Assembly: GCF_008711285.1 (NCBI RefSeq) | Contig: NZ_VXDC01000004.1 | Coordinates: forward strand, 62,001 to 126,000 | From: Roseibium aquae | Lineage (GTDB): Bacteria; Pseudomonadota; Alphaproteobacteria; Rhizobiales; Stappiaceae | Length of the DNA: 64,000 nucleotides | Direction: 5' to 3' | In this document: positions 54,740-64,000 of the stretch, in pieces | Numbering within the stretch: position 1 is the stretch's first letter | Layout: every line of letters begins with the position of its first letter | Made by a program: the position numbers and the translations under genes | Notes under the pieces: generated by a model | What the model was told of the DNA's origin: nothing | Databases searched by the model: none | The model's input: only the letters and a program-made list of their open reading frames with translations

Positions 54740-57553
54740 TTGGCTGATCAGGACAACAGCACTCCGGCCGGTGGCAGGCATTCGGATATCAAGCCGATTT
54801 CGATCGTCGATGAAATGAAAGCAAGCTACCTCGATTACGCGATGAGCGTGATCGTGAGTCGCGCCTTGCCTGATGTGCGCGATGGCCTCAAACCCGTCCA
54901 CCGGCGCATTCTCTATTCGATGAATGAAAACGGCTACGAGTGGAACAAGCCGTACCGCAAGTCGGCCCGTGTGGTTGGGGACGTGATCGGTAAGTATCAC
55001 CCGCATGGCGACAGCGCGATTTACGAGGCGCTGGTGCGCATGGCGCAGCCCTTTTCCTTGCGGCTGCCGCTGATCGACGGGCAGGGCAATTTTGGTTCGG
55101 TTGACGGCGACCCGGCCGCGGCCATGCGCTACACCGAGTGCCGGCTTGAGAAGGTGGCCCATAAGCTTCTGGACGATATCGATAAGGATACCGTCGATTT
55201 TCAGGACAACTACGATAACTCCGAAACAGAGCCGGTCGTTCTGCCGGCCAAGTTTCCGAACCTTCTGGTCAATGGCGCGGGCGGCATCGCCGTGGGCATG
55301 GCGACCAACATCCCGCCCCACAATCTGGGCGAAATGATCGACGCGGCCATCGCGATCATGGAAAATCCGGGCATGACGGTTCAGGAGCTTCTGGAGATCG
55401 TGCCTGGTCCGGATTTCCCGACCGGTGCCATGATCCTCGGACGGTCCGGCATCCGCTCCGCTTATGAAACGGGTCGTGGCTCGGTGGTGATGCGGGCCAA
55501 GGTCGAGGTTGAAGAGGTCCGCAAGGATCGCAACGCTCTGATCGTCACCGAGATCCCTTATCAGGTCAACAAGTCGACCATGATCGAGAAGATCGCGGAA
55601 CTGGTCCGTGAGAAGCGGGTGGAGGGGATCTCCGATATCCGGGACGAGAGCGACCGCTCGGGCATGCGGGTTGTCATCGAGTTGAAGCGGGATGCGGTGC
55701 CGGATGTGGTCTTGAACCAGCTTTACCGCTTCTCCCAGCTCCAAACGTCGTTCGGCTGCAACATGGTGGCCTTGAACGGCGGTAAGCCCGAGCAAATGAA
55801 CTTGCCGGACATGCTCAAGGCATTTGTCAGCTTTCGGGAAGAAGTTGTTCAAAGAAGAACGAAATTTCTTTTGAAGAAAGCCCGGGACCGGGCTCATATC
55901 CTGGTCGGTCTGGGCATTGCTGTCGCCAATATTGACGAGGTGATCCATCTGATCCGCACAGCGCCGGATCCGGCGACGGCCCGGGCAGAGCTCATGGAGC
56001 GGGATTGGCCGGCCAAGGATGTGGAGCCCCTGATCAAGCTGATCGACGATCCCCGCCACATGGTTCTGGCCGATGGAACCTACAAGCTCTCCGAGGAACA
56101 GGCTCGCGCCATTCTGGATTTGCGCCTGCAGCGCCTGACGGCTCTCGGACGGGACGAGATCGCGGACGAGCTCAACAAGATCGGCGGCGAAATTGCCAAC
56201 TTCCTCGAAATCCTGCGGTCGCGCGCCCGCATTCAGGAAATCGTGCGCAACGAAATGCTGGAGATCAAGGACGAGTTTGCGACGCCGCGCCGGACAGAAA
56301 TCGTGGACGGCGGCGCCGACCTTGAAGACGAAGATCTCATCCAGCGCGAGGACATGGTCGTGACCGTGTCGCACAACGGGTACATCAAACGGGTTCCGCT
56401 CGCGACCTATCGTGCCCAGCGCCGTGGAGGCAAGGGCCGCTCCGGCATGGCCACGAAGGACGAGGATTTCGTTACGCGGCTGTTCGTTGCCAATACGCAC
56501 ACCCCTGTGCTGTTCTTTTCCTCGCGCGGCATCTGCTACAAGATGAAGGTCTGGCGTTTGCCGCTTGGCGGGCCGACGTCGCGTGGAAAGGCATTGGTCA
56601 ACATGCTGCCGCTCCAGCAGGGCGAGTGGATCACCTCGATCATGCCTCTGCCCGAGAACGAGGACAGCTGGGCCAATCTCGATGTCATGTTCGCCACGGT
56701 GCGCGGCACCGTGCGGCGGAACAAGTTGTCCGATTTCGTTCAGATCAACCGGAATGGCAAGATTGCCATGAAACTCGACGAGGGCGACGGCATCGTCGGT
56801 GTGGACACCTGTTCCGAACATGACGATGTCATGCTCACAACCGCCACCGGGCAGTGCATCCGCTTCCCCGTCAACGATGTCCGTGTCTTTGCCGGGCGCA
56901 ATTCCGTCGGGGTTCGGGGCATCAAGCTCGCCGATGGCGACAGCGTCATTTCCATGCAGATCCTGCATCACCTCGACGCCAGCGCCGAAGAGCGGGCCGC
57001 CTTCCTCAAATACTCCCGGGCGCTGCGCGGGGAAACGGAAGAGAACGGTGGCGGTCAGGACGAGGAGTTGGTCGACGCCGGTCCCCTGAGCCAGGAACGT
57101 TATGCGGAAATGAGCGCCGCCGAGCAAATCATTCTGACGATCTCGGAAAATGGCTACGGCAAGCGAACCTCCTCGTTCGAGTACCGCGTGACCGGGCGTG
57201 GCGGAAAGGGGATCACCGCCATGGCCGTGAACGACCGGAATGGCAACCTGATCGCCTCGTTCCCGGTGGAGGACAACGATCAGATCATGCTGGTCACAAA
57301 TGGCGGCCAACTGATCCGCTGCCCTGTCGAGGGCATCCGGATTGCCGGCCGGGCGACCCAAGGGGTGATCGTCTTCAAGACCGCCAAGGATGAAAAGGTG
57401 GTCGCTGTTGAGGGGATCTCCGAGGTCGACGATGAGGACGGCGACGAGAACGGGCAGGGTGACGCGGAGCCCATTGCCGGCGGACCCGATGACCCCGACC
57501 AAGGAACCATTGGCGAAGCTTCCGATGACCAAGCTCCGGAGACCGACAGCTGA
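54740..57553 (+). CDS. gyrA: DNA gyrase subunit A
   Basis: The 937-residue protein is the breakage-reunion subunit of gyrase. The N-terminal [20 protein letters not shown], the catalytic Tyr in [10 protein letters not shown], the quinolone-determining region [17 protein letters not shown] and the GyrA box QRRGGKG in the C-terminal beta-pinwheel are all present, followed by an acidic tail. In the quinolone region the serine corresponding to E. coli Ser83 is kept, and the position of Asp87 holds Glu. The start is a TTG at 54740: no ATG exists in frame before MKASYLDY, which is too far in. A rho-independent terminator follows. Confidence 0.97.
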   Translation: MADQDNSTPAGGRHSDIKPISIVDEMKASYLDYAMSVIVSRALPDVRDGLKPVHRRILYSMNENGYEWNKPYRKSARVVGDVIGKYHPHGDSAIYEALVRMAQPFSLRLPLIDGQGNFGSVDGDPAAAMRYTECRLEKVAHKLLDDIDKDTVDFQDNYDNSETEPVVLPAKFPNLLVNGAGGIAVGMATNIPPHNLGEMIDAAIAIMENPGMTVQELLEIVPGPDFPTGAMILGRSGIRSAYETGRGSVVMRAKVEVEEVRKDRNALIVTEIPYQVNKSTMIEKIAELVREKRVEGISDIRDESDRSGMRVVIELKRDAVPDVVLNQLYRFSQLQTSFGCNMVALNGGKPEQMNLPDMLKAFVSFREEVVQRRTKFLLKKARDRAHILVGLGIAVANIDEVIHLIRTAPDPATARAELMERDWPAKDVEPLIKLIDDPRHMVLADGTYKLSEEQARAILDLRLQRLTALGRDEIADELNKIGGEIANFLEILRSRARIQEIVRNEMLEIKDEFATPRRTEIVDGGADLEDEDLIQREDMVVTVSHNGYIKRVPLATYRAQRRGGKGRSGMATKDEDFVTRLFVANTHTPVLFFSSRGICYKMKVWRLPLGGPTSRGKALVNMLPLQQGEWITSIMPLPENEDSWANLDVMFATVRGTVRRNKLSDFVQINRNGKIAMKLDEGDGIVGVDTCSEHDDVMLTTATGQCIRFPVNDVRVFAGRNSVGVRGIKLADGDSVISMQILHHLDASAEERAAFLKYSRALRGETEENGGGQDEELVDAGPLSQERYAEMSAAEQIILTISENGYGKRTSSFEYRVTGRGGKGITAMAVNDRNGNLIASFPVEDNDQIMLVTNGGQLIRCPVEGIRIAGRATQGVIVFKTAKDEKVVAVEGISEVDDEDGDENGQGDAEPIAGGPDDPDQGTIGEASDDQAPETDS

Positions 57554-57585
57554 GGCCGGTCACCGCTCTATAGATCAGAAAAAAA

Positions 57586-57615
57586 CGGCCGGGCATCCTA
57601 TCGCCCGGCCTTTTT
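57586..57615 (+). terminator. Rho-independent terminator after gyrA
   Basis: GGCCGGGC (57587-57594) pairs perfectly with GCCCGGCC (57603-57610) around an 8-base loop and is followed by TTTTT. A run of A's before the stem would make it work partly on the other strand too. Confidence 0.92.
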
Positions 57616-57648
57616 GTGAGTTGGGGACTTTGGTGCTCGCGTGCGATT

Positions 57649-58014
57649 TCAATGCGATGCCTGAACCCGTGTCAGGATTGTCTCGTTGGCAAGGCCGGAC
57701 GGATGCTCAACCGTGACGTAACCGACGCTGCGGATTCTGGTTGCTCCCGAAAGGGCGGCCGCGCAGGTCGCATCCCACGCACCCCAGGCTTGCCCCTGGC
57801 AGGCACTCGGACCGCGATCGCCCTTGGCCGCCATCGATGCGGCTTCAACCGGGGAAACCGCGTTGCTGGACTGCGCCTCGCCGAATGTCAGCAACGCCGC
57901 GATTGTGACCGCAAGAAAGCCGGTGATGAATATGGCGGCGAGTTGCCGGCCGATCAGTGAACCGGCGTGAGCGTTGCCGTTGCGGAATTTCGGTTGCCGA
58001 TGGATACCACGCAT
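57649..58014 (-). CDS. Small single-pass membrane protein of unknown function
   Basis: The 121-residue product has a basic N-terminus, one hydrophobic segment at about 23-43 (GRQLAAIFITGFLAVTIAAL) and a C-terminal part with two Cys in ACQGQAWGAWDATCAAAL, probably disulfide-bonded outside the cytoplasm. The pattern resembles small secreted proteins of alphaproteobacteria but has no assigned function. GGAGG lies before the ATG. It is convergent with gyrA and uses the other side of its terminator. Confidence 0.72.
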   Translation of the reverse strand: MRGIHRQPKFRNGNAHAGSLIGRQLAAIFITGFLAVTIAALLTFGEAQSSNAVSPVEAASMAAKGDRGPSACQGQAWGAWDATCAAALSGATRIRSVGYVTVEHPSGLANETILTRVQASH

Positions 58015-58182
58015 AACCCTGCCTCCGTTTATTGGTGGCTATCAGTTTCCACTGTCAGGATCGAATATGGGGACGGAGCCGCCGGCATGCTGTGACGGGT
58101 GTCACACAAATTGGTGTCTCCCTGCGATCTGGGTGTTTGCAGCGGGTTGCCGCCAAAGGGGCGGGAAGGTATGCAAGAGCCT

Positions 58183-58707
58183 ATGAACCACACTGCGCTT
58201 TATCCAGGGTCCTTCGATCCGATCACGAATGGCCACCTTGACATCCTTCACCAGTCCCTGGCTCTTGCCGACCGGGTGGTGGTTGCCATTGGCATTCATC
58301 CGGGGAAGGCGCCGCTCTTTTCGTTCGAGGAACGGGTGGAAATGATCCACACCGCGGCGCGCGAGGCCTTCGGTTCGCAAGATGCGGCGCGGATAGAGGT
58401 GATTGCCTTTTCCAATCTGGTGATCGAGACCGCCCGCCAGCATGGCGCGGCCTATCTGGTGCGCGGCCTGCGCGATGGAACCGATCTGGACTACGAGATG
58501 CAGATGGCGGGCATGAACGGGACCCTTGAGCCCAGTATCCGGACAGTCTTCCTGCCCGCGTCTCCCATGGTGCGGCACATCACGGCGACCTTGGTGCGGC
58601 AGATCGCCAAGATGGGGGGCGACATCACCGCGTTCGTGCCGCCCTCTGTCGTGCCAAGTCTTGTGGCCCTTGCGTCGGGCACACCCGCAACCGACCCGGG
58701 CAATTGA
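58183..58707 (+). CDS. coaD: Pantetheine-phosphate adenylyltransferase
   Basis: The 174-residue enzyme makes dephospho-CoA from 4'-phosphopantetheine and ATP. It shows the nucleotidyltransferase start [17 protein letters not shown] with the (T/H)xGH motif, [20 protein letters not shown], and the C-terminal [21 protein letters not shown]. The ATG at 58183 fits the family length; the in-frame ATG at 58171 has the purine run too close and the longer frame from 58099 is unsupported. It heads a same-strand group with the two cyclophilin genes. Confidence 0.96.
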   Translation: MNHTALYPGSFDPITNGHLDILHQSLALADRVVVAIGIHPGKAPLFSFEERVEMIHTAAREAFGSQDAARIEVIAFSNLVIETARQHGAAYLVRGLRDGTDLDYEMQMAGMNGTLEPSIRTVFLPASPMVRHITATLVRQIAKMGGDITAFVPPSVVPSLVALASGTPATDPGN

Positions 58708-58731
58708 TTCCCCAACATTGATGGAGTGACC

Positions 58732-59271
58732 ATGTCACGTATCTTTAGAGTTGTTGCGTTGCTTGCCGCCATGGCATTCATGCCTGCGGTCGCCGGTGCC
58801 CAGTCTCCGGATCTGGAAAACACGCTTTATCTGGATTTGAAAGACGGCCGGGTCACCATCCAGCTCCGTCCCGATCTTGCTCCCAACCATGTCGAGCGCA
58901 TCAAGAAGCTGGCGCGGAACGGCTTTTATGACGGGATCGTGTTTCACCGCGTCATCGATGGTTTCATGGCCCAGACCGGCGATCCGACCGGGACCGGCAT
59001 GGGCGGGTCGGACGAGCCGGACCTTGCGGCCGAATTCTCGAACGAGCCGTTCCGCCGGGGCGTGCTGGGGATGGCACGCTCGCGCAGTCCGAACAGCGCC
59101 AATTCCCAGTTTTTCATCATGTATGCAGACGGCGATTGGCTGAATGGTCAATACACAGTGTTCGGCGAAGTGGTCGACGGCATGGAGCACGTGGACGCGA
59201 TCACCAAGGGCGAACCCCCGGCAAACCCTGACAAGATCCTGAAAATGCAGGTTGCGGCCGACGCTGGTTGA
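58732..59271 (+). CDS. ppiA: Exported cyclophilin-type peptidyl-prolyl isomerase
   Basis: The 179-residue protein has a signal peptide (RVVALLAAMAFMPAVAGAQ, cleavage near residue 24) followed by a cyclophilin domain with GIVFHRVIDGFMAQTGDP, FSNEPFRRGVLGMARS and SQFFIMYAD. It would catalyse proline isomerisation in the periplasm. GGAG at 58723-58726 supports the ATG at 58732. The cytosolic paralogue follows 51 bases later. Confidence 0.93.
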   Translation: MSRIFRVVALLAAMAFMPAVAGAQSPDLENTLYLDLKDGRVTIQLRPDLAPNHVERIKKLARNGFYDGIVFHRVIDGFMAQTGDPTGTGMGGSDEPDLAAEFSNEPFRRGVLGMARSRSPNSANSQFFIMYADGDWLNGQYTVFGEVVDGMEHVDAITKGEPPANPDKILKMQVAADAG

Positions 59272-59322
59272 TTGGCGGTCCGCGCAGTTCCCCAAATATT
59301 TCCATCAAAAACGGAGGACATC

Positions 59323-59796
59323 ATGTCCGAGATCAAAGATCCTGAAAACACCTTGCTCATGGAAACCACCCAGGGTTCGGTCATCATCGAGATGAGGCCG
59401 GACCTGGCCCCGAATCATGTGGCCCGCATCAAGGAACTCGTGCGGGAGGGGTTCTACGATGGCATCGTCTTTCACCGTGTGATCGAAGGCTTCATGGCGC
59501 AGACGGGCTGCCCGAATGGAACCGGCACGGGGGGCTCCGGCAAGAAACTGAAGGCCGAGTTCAACAAGGCGAACCACAAGCGCGGCGTCTGCTCCATGGC
59601 GCGCGCTCAGAACCCGGATTCGGGCGACAGCCAGTTCTTTATCTGCTTTGCTGACGCGTCTTTCCTCGACGGGCAATACACCGTGTGGGGCGAAGTGCTT
59701 GAAGGCATGGAGAATGTCGACAAGATCAAGCGCGGCGAACCGGTCGTCAATCCGGACAAGATCACATCTTTGAAAGTCGCCGCCGACGCGGCATGA
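59323..59796 (+). CDS. ppiB: Cytosolic cyclophilin-type peptidyl-prolyl isomerase
   Basis: The 157-residue cyclophilin lacks a signal peptide: FYDGIVFHRVIEGFMAQTGCP, KRGVCSMARAQNPDSGDSQFF and GQYTVWGEVLEGM are seen. It is a tandem paralogue of the exported enzyme just upstream, so the pair covers both compartments. The start at 59323 has GGAGG upstream; the frame from 59272 is an extension. A terminator follows at 59823. Confidence 0.94.
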   Translation: MSEIKDPENTLLMETTQGSVIIEMRPDLAPNHVARIKELVREGFYDGIVFHRVIEGFMAQTGCPNGTGTGGSGKKLKAEFNKANHKRGVCSMARAQNPDSGDSQFFICFADASFLDGQYTVWGEVLEGMENVDKIKRGEPVVNPDKITSLKVAADAA

Positions 59797-59822
59797 CTCG
59801 GGCCGGTTTCATCGGTCTGACT

Positions 59823-59854
59823 AGGCGCGGGCGGTTATCCGGCCGCGCCTTTTT
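59823..59854 (+). terminator. Rho-independent terminator between ppiB and the convergent gene
   Basis: AGGCGCGG (59823-59830) pairs with CCGCGCCT (59843-59850) and is followed by TTTT. The stem overlaps the last codons of the minus-strand gene ending at 59835. Confidence 0.78.
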
Positions 59855-60536
59855 CATCCGCGCCGCGTTTTTTCTCCCCGACTTTCGGAAAATGCTGCCG
59901 GCAGTTGGCTGACACGTAGAGACCAACCGGGAAACGCTCAAGAACCGTTTCCGAAAACTCCAGAGACTGGCGCTCTGTTGAACCCGCGGGAAAGCCGCTC
60001 AAGGTGGTGTTGTCAGCGAACGCATAGTCGACCCGGCCGGCAAGCAGCAGTTTGATGCCCTGTTGCACGGTTTCCACATCCACAAACTGGGCTCCAGCGG
60101 TTTCGATGGGTGCCAACAGGCCTCCGCTTGTGCGGGCGCGTAAAACCGCGATTTTCCGGTTTTTGAAATGTCCCAGATCTGTCCACAGAAAGGGACCGGG
60201 GATCTTGCGGCGCAAGAAACCGACATCGATTGCCCGGTTGCTGACTTGGATAAAATGACCGATTTCCGCTGGTGGCGGGTAGAGACTCGCGCACCATGCA
60301 TCCGACCGCACCATAACTTGAGCCCTTGCGGGAGGAACAAAGACGGGCACAAGCGTCAAATCCAGTGCTTGGTCTGCCAGCCATTGCCTGATTTCAGCAA
60401 AAACCGTTCCTCCGTCCGCTCTTGTGGCGGTCGTAAAGGGTGGGTATTCGACGGCGATCACCTCGACAGACTGCGCGTGCGCGCATGCGGGCCAAGCGAA
60501 GGCAATGAGGCAGAACCAGAGCACTGTCAGTCTCAT
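59835..60536 (-). CDS. Periplasmic substrate-binding-like protein
   Basis: The 233-residue product has a signal peptide (LTVLWFCLIAFAWPACAHAQ) and a family 3 type solute-binding fold (VEVIAVEYPPFT, YAFADNTTLSGFP). No permease or ATPase is adjacent, so it may be a stand-alone sensor or a remnant partner; the C-terminus is Lys/Gly-rich. The ligand is unknown. It is convergent with ppiB and divergent from queA. Confidence 0.8.
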   Translation of the reverse strand: MRLTVLWFCLIAFAWPACAHAQSVEVIAVEYPPFTTATRADGGTVFAEIRQWLADQALDLTLVPVFVPPARAQVMVRSDAWCASLYPPPAEIGHFIQVSNRAIDVGFLRRKIPGPFLWTDLGHFKNRKIAVLRARTSGGLLAPIETAGAQFVDVETVQQGIKLLLAGRVDYAFADNTTLSGFPAGSTERQSLEFSETVLERFPVGLYVSANCRQHFPKVGEKKRGADEKGAAG

Positions 60537-60757
60537 GTAATCTCCAATTTGCTTGCTCGCCGGAGCAGCGCGGCCGGAAATGGTTATATCACGCTACGGC
60601 AAAGCGGCCCGTTCGGTTTTCCATGCAGGTTAACCAAGCGGAAGTCTGTGTTTGAGTTGACCCGGCGCAAGCCCTTGGATATGGACCCAGCGATCCCTCC
60701 GGATGCACAGCGCCGTCCGGACAGGCCAGTTTCCCCAAAAGGACCGTAGCCACCATC

Positions 60758-61852
60758 ATGCGCGTAGATGATTTTGATTTTGAGTTGCCGAACGAACGGA
60801 TCGCTTTGCGGCCGGCACGTCCGCGTGATTCCGCCCGCATGCTTGTCGTGCGGCCGGGTAGCGCGCAGGAGCTTTCAGACCTTGGTGTGCGCGACCTGCC
60901 CGGTCTTCTTCATCCCGGAGACGCCTTGGTGTTCAACGACACGCGGGTGATCCCGGCGCAACTGGAAGGGCACCGTTTTCGGGACGGGGTGAGCGCAAAG
61001 ATCGGCACAACCTTGCATATGCGCACCGGACCTGATCGCTGGAAGGCTTTCGTGCGGCCGGCCAAGAAGCTGCAACAAGGGGACGAGATCGTTTACTCTT
61101 CGCAGGACGTGACCTTGACCGCAAGGGTCGCCGAAAAAGGGGATGGCGGCGAGGTTTTGCTCGCGTTCGACCAAACCGGACCCGCGCTCGACGAGGCCAT
61201 TGCCGCGGTCGGGCATGTGCCCTTGCCGCCATATATCGCGCAAAAACGGGGGGAAGACGAACAGGACAAGCAGGATTACCAGACCATGTTCGCCGAGAAG
61301 GACGGAGCCGTCGCCGCGCCGACCGCGGGCTTGCACTTCACACCGGAGCTTCTCAGGGCCCTGGAAGAGCGTGGGATCGAACAACACCGGGTGACGCTAC
61401 ATGTCGGCGCCGGGACTTTTCTGCCTGTGAAGGCCGACGACACCGATGATCACAAGATGCATGCCGAATGGGGCGAGATCTCGCGGGAAACGGCGGATGC
61501 CCTTCGCGCCGTCAAGGCGCGCGGCAACAAGGTCGTGAGTGTCGGCACGACATCATTGCGGATCCTGGAGAGCGCCGCGCAGGGCGGGCAGGGTATTCAG
61601 CCGTTTCGGGGCGAAACGGCCATATTCATCACGCCCGGCTACCGTTTCCAGGCCATCGACGCGCTGATGACCAACTTCCATCTGCCGCGTTCGACCCTGT
61701 TCATGCTGGTGTCGGCCCTGTCCGACCTGGATGTCATGCGCCGCGCGTATCAGCACGCGATTGACGGGGAATATCGCTTTTACAGCTATGGCGATGCCTC
61801 GTTGCTTTTCCCTGCCACGGCTGGCGACCAAGGATTGACGCATGGCGGCTGA
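60758..61852 (+). CDS. queA: S-adenosylmethionine:tRNA ribosyltransferase-isomerase
   Basis: The 364-residue enzyme transfers the ribosyl part of SAM to preQ1 in tRNA to give epoxyqueuosine. Landmarks are [18 protein letters not shown] at the start, [43 protein letters not shown] and the C-terminal YGDASLLF. Its end overlaps tgt by 11 bases, so the two queuosine genes are translated together. There are 221 bases upstream without a gene and no riboswitch that I recognise. Confidence 0.96.
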   Translation: MRVDDFDFELPNERIALRPARPRDSARMLVVRPGSAQELSDLGVRDLPGLLHPGDALVFNDTRVIPAQLEGHRFRDGVSAKIGTTLHMRTGPDRWKAFVRPAKKLQQGDEIVYSSQDVTLTARVAEKGDGGEVLLAFDQTGPALDEAIAAVGHVPLPPYIAQKRGEDEQDKQDYQTMFAEKDGAVAAPTAGLHFTPELLRALEERGIEQHRVTLHVGAGTFLPVKADDTDDHKMHAEWGEISRETADALRAVKARGNKVVSVGTTSLRILESAAQGGQGIQPFRGETAIFITPGYRFQAIDALMTNFHLPRSTLFMLVSALSDLDVMRRAYQHAIDGEYRFYSYGDASLLFPATAGDQGLTHGG

Positions 61853-62993
61853 GACAAAAGCCTTTTCCTTTGAGCTTTTGAACACCGATGGCATGGCGCG
61901 GCGCGGACGGATCACCACGCCCCATGGTACGGTTGAAACGCCGGCCTTCATGCCCGTTGGAACTCAAGGCACGGTCAAAGCGATGTATCCGGGGCAAGTG
62001 CGCGACCTGGGGGCCGAGGTTGTGCTGGGAAACACCTATCACCTGATGCTGCGCCCCGGGGCGGAGCGGGTGGCCCGGCTTGGCGGCCTTCACACCTTCA
62101 TGAATTGGCCGCACACGATCCTGACCGACAGTGGCGGGTTTCAGGTCATGTCGCTGGCGCAGCTGCGCAAGCTCGACGAAGAGGGTGTGCGGTTCCAGAG
62201 CCATGTGGATGGGCAGAAATACCACCTGACACCCGAACGGTCCGTCGAGATCCAGGGACTACTGGGATCCGACATTCAGATGCAGCTCGATGAATGCATC
62301 AAGCTGCCCGCCGAGCCCGACGATGTCAAACGGGCCATGGAGCTGTCTGTTCGATGGGCCGAGCGATCCCGGCGCCAGTTCGAGGATATGAACGGACCGG
62401 CGAAAGGGCAGGGCCTTTATGGGATCGTTCAGGGCGGAGACGTGCCCGACCTGCGTTTGAAATCGGTTGAAGCGCTTCTGCAGATCCCATTCGAGGGCTA
62501 TTCGGTCGGCGGCCTCGCCGTTGGCGAGCCTCAGGAGGTCATGCTCAAGATGCTGGAGGTGACCACACCCGCGATGGCGGCGGATAAACCCCGCTACCTC
62601 ATGGGTGTGGGGACGCCGGATGACTTGCTTGAAAGCGTCAAGCGCGGGATCGACCAGTTTGATTGCGTGATGCCAACCCGGGCGGGGCGCCACGGTCTGG
62701 CCTACACCCGTTTCGGCAAGGTCAATCTGAAGAACGCGCGTCACGCGGAAGATCCGCGCCCTCTCGATGCGCAAAGCGCGTGTGAGGCGGCCAATACCTA
62801 TTCGCGTGCCTACCTGCATCATCTGGTTCGCACCGGCGAGGCGCTTGCGTCGATGCTGCTCACCTGGAACAACCTCGCCTATTACCAGACACTGATGGCC
62901 GGAATGCGGGCGGCCATCGAAAATGGCTCGTTCGAGGACTTCTACCAGGAAACCAAGGCCAACTGGGCACGCGGCGATATAGCCGCCCTTTAG
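61842..62993 (+). CDS. tgt: tRNA-guanine transglycosylase with a degenerate zinc site
   Basis: The 383-residue enzyme exchanges guanine 34 of GUN tRNAs for preQ1. The active-site region [10 protein letters not shown] (general acid), [13 protein letters not shown] and the nucleophile segment [15 protein letters not shown] are intact. The C-terminal structural zinc site of bacterial Tgt, normally CxCxxC plus a His in a (T/S)xHNL context, is not: here the segment reads [22 protein letters not shown]-like, with only one Cys, and the His position reads TWNNL (Asn). Three of four ligands are thus missing together, suggesting a zinc-independent fold. It overlaps queA by 11 bases. Confidence 0.95.
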   Translation: MAAETKAFSFELLNTDGMARRGRITTPHGTVETPAFMPVGTQGTVKAMYPGQVRDLGAEVVLGNTYHLMLRPGAERVARLGGLHTFMNWPHTILTDSGGFQVMSLAQLRKLDEEGVRFQSHVDGQKYHLTPERSVEIQGLLGSDIQMQLDECIKLPAEPDDVKRAMELSVRWAERSRRQFEDMNGPAKGQGLYGIVQGGDVPDLRLKSVEALLQIPFEGYSVGGLAVGEPQEVMLKMLEVTTPAMAADKPRYLMGVGTPDDLLESVKRGIDQFDCVMPTRAGRHGLAYTRFGKVNLKNARHAEDPRPLDAQSACEAANTYSRAYLHHLVRTGEALASMLLTWNNLAYYQTLMAGMRAAIENGSFEDFYQETKANWARGDIAAL

Positions 62994-63026
62994 GCACCCG
63001 GACCAGCGTTGGCTTCTTCCGGAACT

Positions 63027-63485
63027 TTACGCTGAAAAACCGGGGTCCTTGGTCAGATAACAGCCGGATATCCGCCATGTTCCGTCGGGCTGTTTCTCGA
63101 AGCTGTAGATCGCCCGCCATGTCTGGCCCTTGGGTCCCGTCACATAAACCTCCTGAACCGGACCATGCGGTGTCGCCTTGGATTGTCCGAAGATGACGTT
63201 GCTGGGCCGATAGACGGGCGCATATCCGTTCTTGACCATCTGGATGAAGACATCGGGGGTCTGGAACTGTTGTTGCAGGCGCGGCGCGGCATGGGAAAAG
63301 GCCCGCACGGCGTCGCCACTTTGAAATGCATTCATCTGATCGCGGATTATGGACTGGAATGCGCCGCTGTCGATTTCCTGCGCCATCACGGGGCGCGGTC
63401 CAACCGTGGCATCGATGACGGCGAAACTGCCGAATGTCAGCACGGCGGACAGGACGAACGCCCGAAAGACATGAAAGATCCGCAT
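63027..63485 (-). CDS. DUF4864 family secreted protein
   Basis: The 152-residue product has a signal peptide-like N-terminus (RAFVLSAVLTFGSFAVI, then PVMAQE) and the DUF4864 pattern: FQSIIRDQMNAFQSGDAVRAFSHAAP, VYRPSNVIFGQ and WRISGCYLTKDPG. Function is unknown. AGGAGG lies before the ATG. It is convergent with tgt and lies 93 bases from the dehydrogenase gene. Confidence 0.9.
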   Translation of the reverse strand: MRIFHVFRAFVLSAVLTFGSFAVIDATVGPRPVMAQEIDSGAFQSIIRDQMNAFQSGDAVRAFSHAAPRLQQQFQTPDVFIQMVKNGYAPVYRPSNVIFGQSKATPHGPVQEVYVTGPKGQTWRAIYSFEKQPDGTWRISGCYLTKDPGFSA

Positions 63486-63578
63486 AACTGGCCTCCTTTT
63501 CCAGAGCTCCCGAAAGTGTACGACGGAGCGAGGGAAAAGGACCTAGCGAATCTCAGGAAAGATGAATGCCCGGTTTCA

Positions 63579-64000
63579 TCATAACCGCCAGAGAGTGACC
63601 CCGGGGGGCGTTTCCTCCCTCGGCATGCGGGCCGGCAGATCGGCAACCAGGCCGCGCCCGCCGCGCAGCAGGGGCGTCACGTTTGCCCAGGCGTCGCCAC
63701 GCTCGAAAAACACGTCGTGCGGCACGGCCAAAATCACGGCATCGGAGCCGTAAAGCTCTGACAGGGAAGCGAGTTCTAGGCCATATTCGGCACGGGTTTC
63801 CTCCGGATCGGCCAGCGGATCATGCACGCGGATGTCTGCTCCGAAGTCTCGAAGTTCCCGGACGAGATCGATCACTTTCGAATTCCGGGTATCGGGCACA
63901 TTCGCCTTGTAAGTCACACCGAGAATGGCGATTCGGGGCGGCATGGGACCGCCGAGCTTCACGCATTTTTGAATGACCTTCCCCGCAACGAAAGCAGGCA
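63579..64000 (-). CDS. Nucleotide-sugar dehydrogenase, C-terminal fragment
   Basis: This is the 3' end of a gene that continues beyond the window; the frame is open to 64000. The residues (FVAGKVIQK, ILGVTYKANVPDTRNSKVIDLV, DIRVHDPLADPEE, AVILAVPHDVF) match the C-terminal UDP-binding domain of UDP-glucose/GDP-mannose dehydrogenase family proteins, most like the UDP-N-acetylhexosamine dehydrogenases (VipA/TviB, WbpO type) that make uronic acids for surface polysaccharides. This hints at another glycan locus just past the window. Confidence 0.88.
   Translation of the reverse strand, partial: PAFVAGKVIQKCVKLGGPMPPRIAILGVTYKANVPDTRNSKVIDLVRELRDFGADIRVHDPLADPEETRAEYGLELASLSELYGSDAVILAVPHDVFFERGDAWANVTPLLRGGRGLVADLPARMPREETPPGVTLWRL

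Noticed and set aside
54623-57532. A 969-codon open frame on the minus strand opposite gyrA
   Set aside because: It is the mirror of the gyrA coding sequence; GC-rich codons keep the opposite frame open. The product has no recognised motif and gyrA is certain.

Overview
The window looks like a chromosomal segment of an alphaproteobacterium, tentatively of the Rhodospirillales type. It is GC-rich, with alphaproteobacterial-style gene orders such as guaB-rsmB-guaA and gyrA-coaD-ppi-ppi-queA-tgt, and an Agl-type alpha-glucoside uptake system. The species cannot be named from the sequence alone. There are no rRNA genes, CRISPR arrays or integrases; one tRNA (Gln, CTG anticodon) is present.

Layout. 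1-1253: the end of an amidase gene and a YghU-type glutathione transferase. 1650-8565: a tightly overlapping surface-sugar operon of the pseudaminic (nonulosonic) acid type: pseF, a pseG fused to a GNAT acetyltransferase domain, a Gfo/Idh/MocA oxidoreductase, pseI, a lone acyl carrier protein, an AMP-forming acyl ligase and a family 2 glycosyltransferase. 8555-12789: an insertion zone with an intact IS481-like element, an AT-rich block of three opposite-strand genes (desaturase and two methyltransferases), remnants of IS3-family and IS21-family elements, and a truncated second IS481-like copy. 12790-14155: the interrupted operon resumes with a 21-codon gene tail and a radical SAM gene broken by an in-frame TAG. 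14250-24201: a FAH-family hydrolase, then an alpha-glucoside catabolic region (GH1 glucosidase and LacI regulator divergent from aglEFGAK) with two clear LacI-type operators. 24556-32247: a signalling block of two GGDEF-EAL proteins around a chemotaxis receptor. 32266-38615: a cyanate uptake and detoxification operon (CmpA/NrtA-type ABC transporter, cyanase, NTF2-like protein) read from a textbook sigma-54 promoter and divergent from a PAS-containing sigma-54 activator. 38914-47747: tRNA-Gln and housekeeping genes (ppx/gppA, rlmE, guaB, rsmB, a TPR protein, guaA). 47970-53780: a second glycan-modification cluster (an unrecognised beta-rich protein, a TylF-like methyltransferase, a DUF4910 peptidase-like protein, a sugar formyltransferase-like protein and a pseudaminic-acid-associated methylase). 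53865-63485: marC, gyrA, coaD, two cyclophilins, a periplasmic binding protein, queA, tgt and a DUF4864 protein. 63579-64000: the 3' end of a nucleotide-sugar dehydrogenase gene.

How it fits together. The two glycan clusters probably serve one surface glycan containing a nonulosonic acid. PseG, PseI and PseF would make and activate the sugar. The ACP/ligase pair and GNAT domain could supply an unusual N-acyl group, and the second cluster adds methyl and formyl chemistry. PseB, PseC and flagellin genes are not in the window. The agl region imports and hydrolyses alpha-glucosides under LacI-type repression. The cyanate operon turns cyanate into ammonia and CO2 under nitrogen-type sigma-54 control.

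Most worth a second look: the ACP/ligase/PseG-GNAT combination; a Tgt that has lost most of its zinc ligands; the layered insertion zone that split the pse operon; the amber-interrupted radical SAM gene; and sigma-54 control of cyanase.
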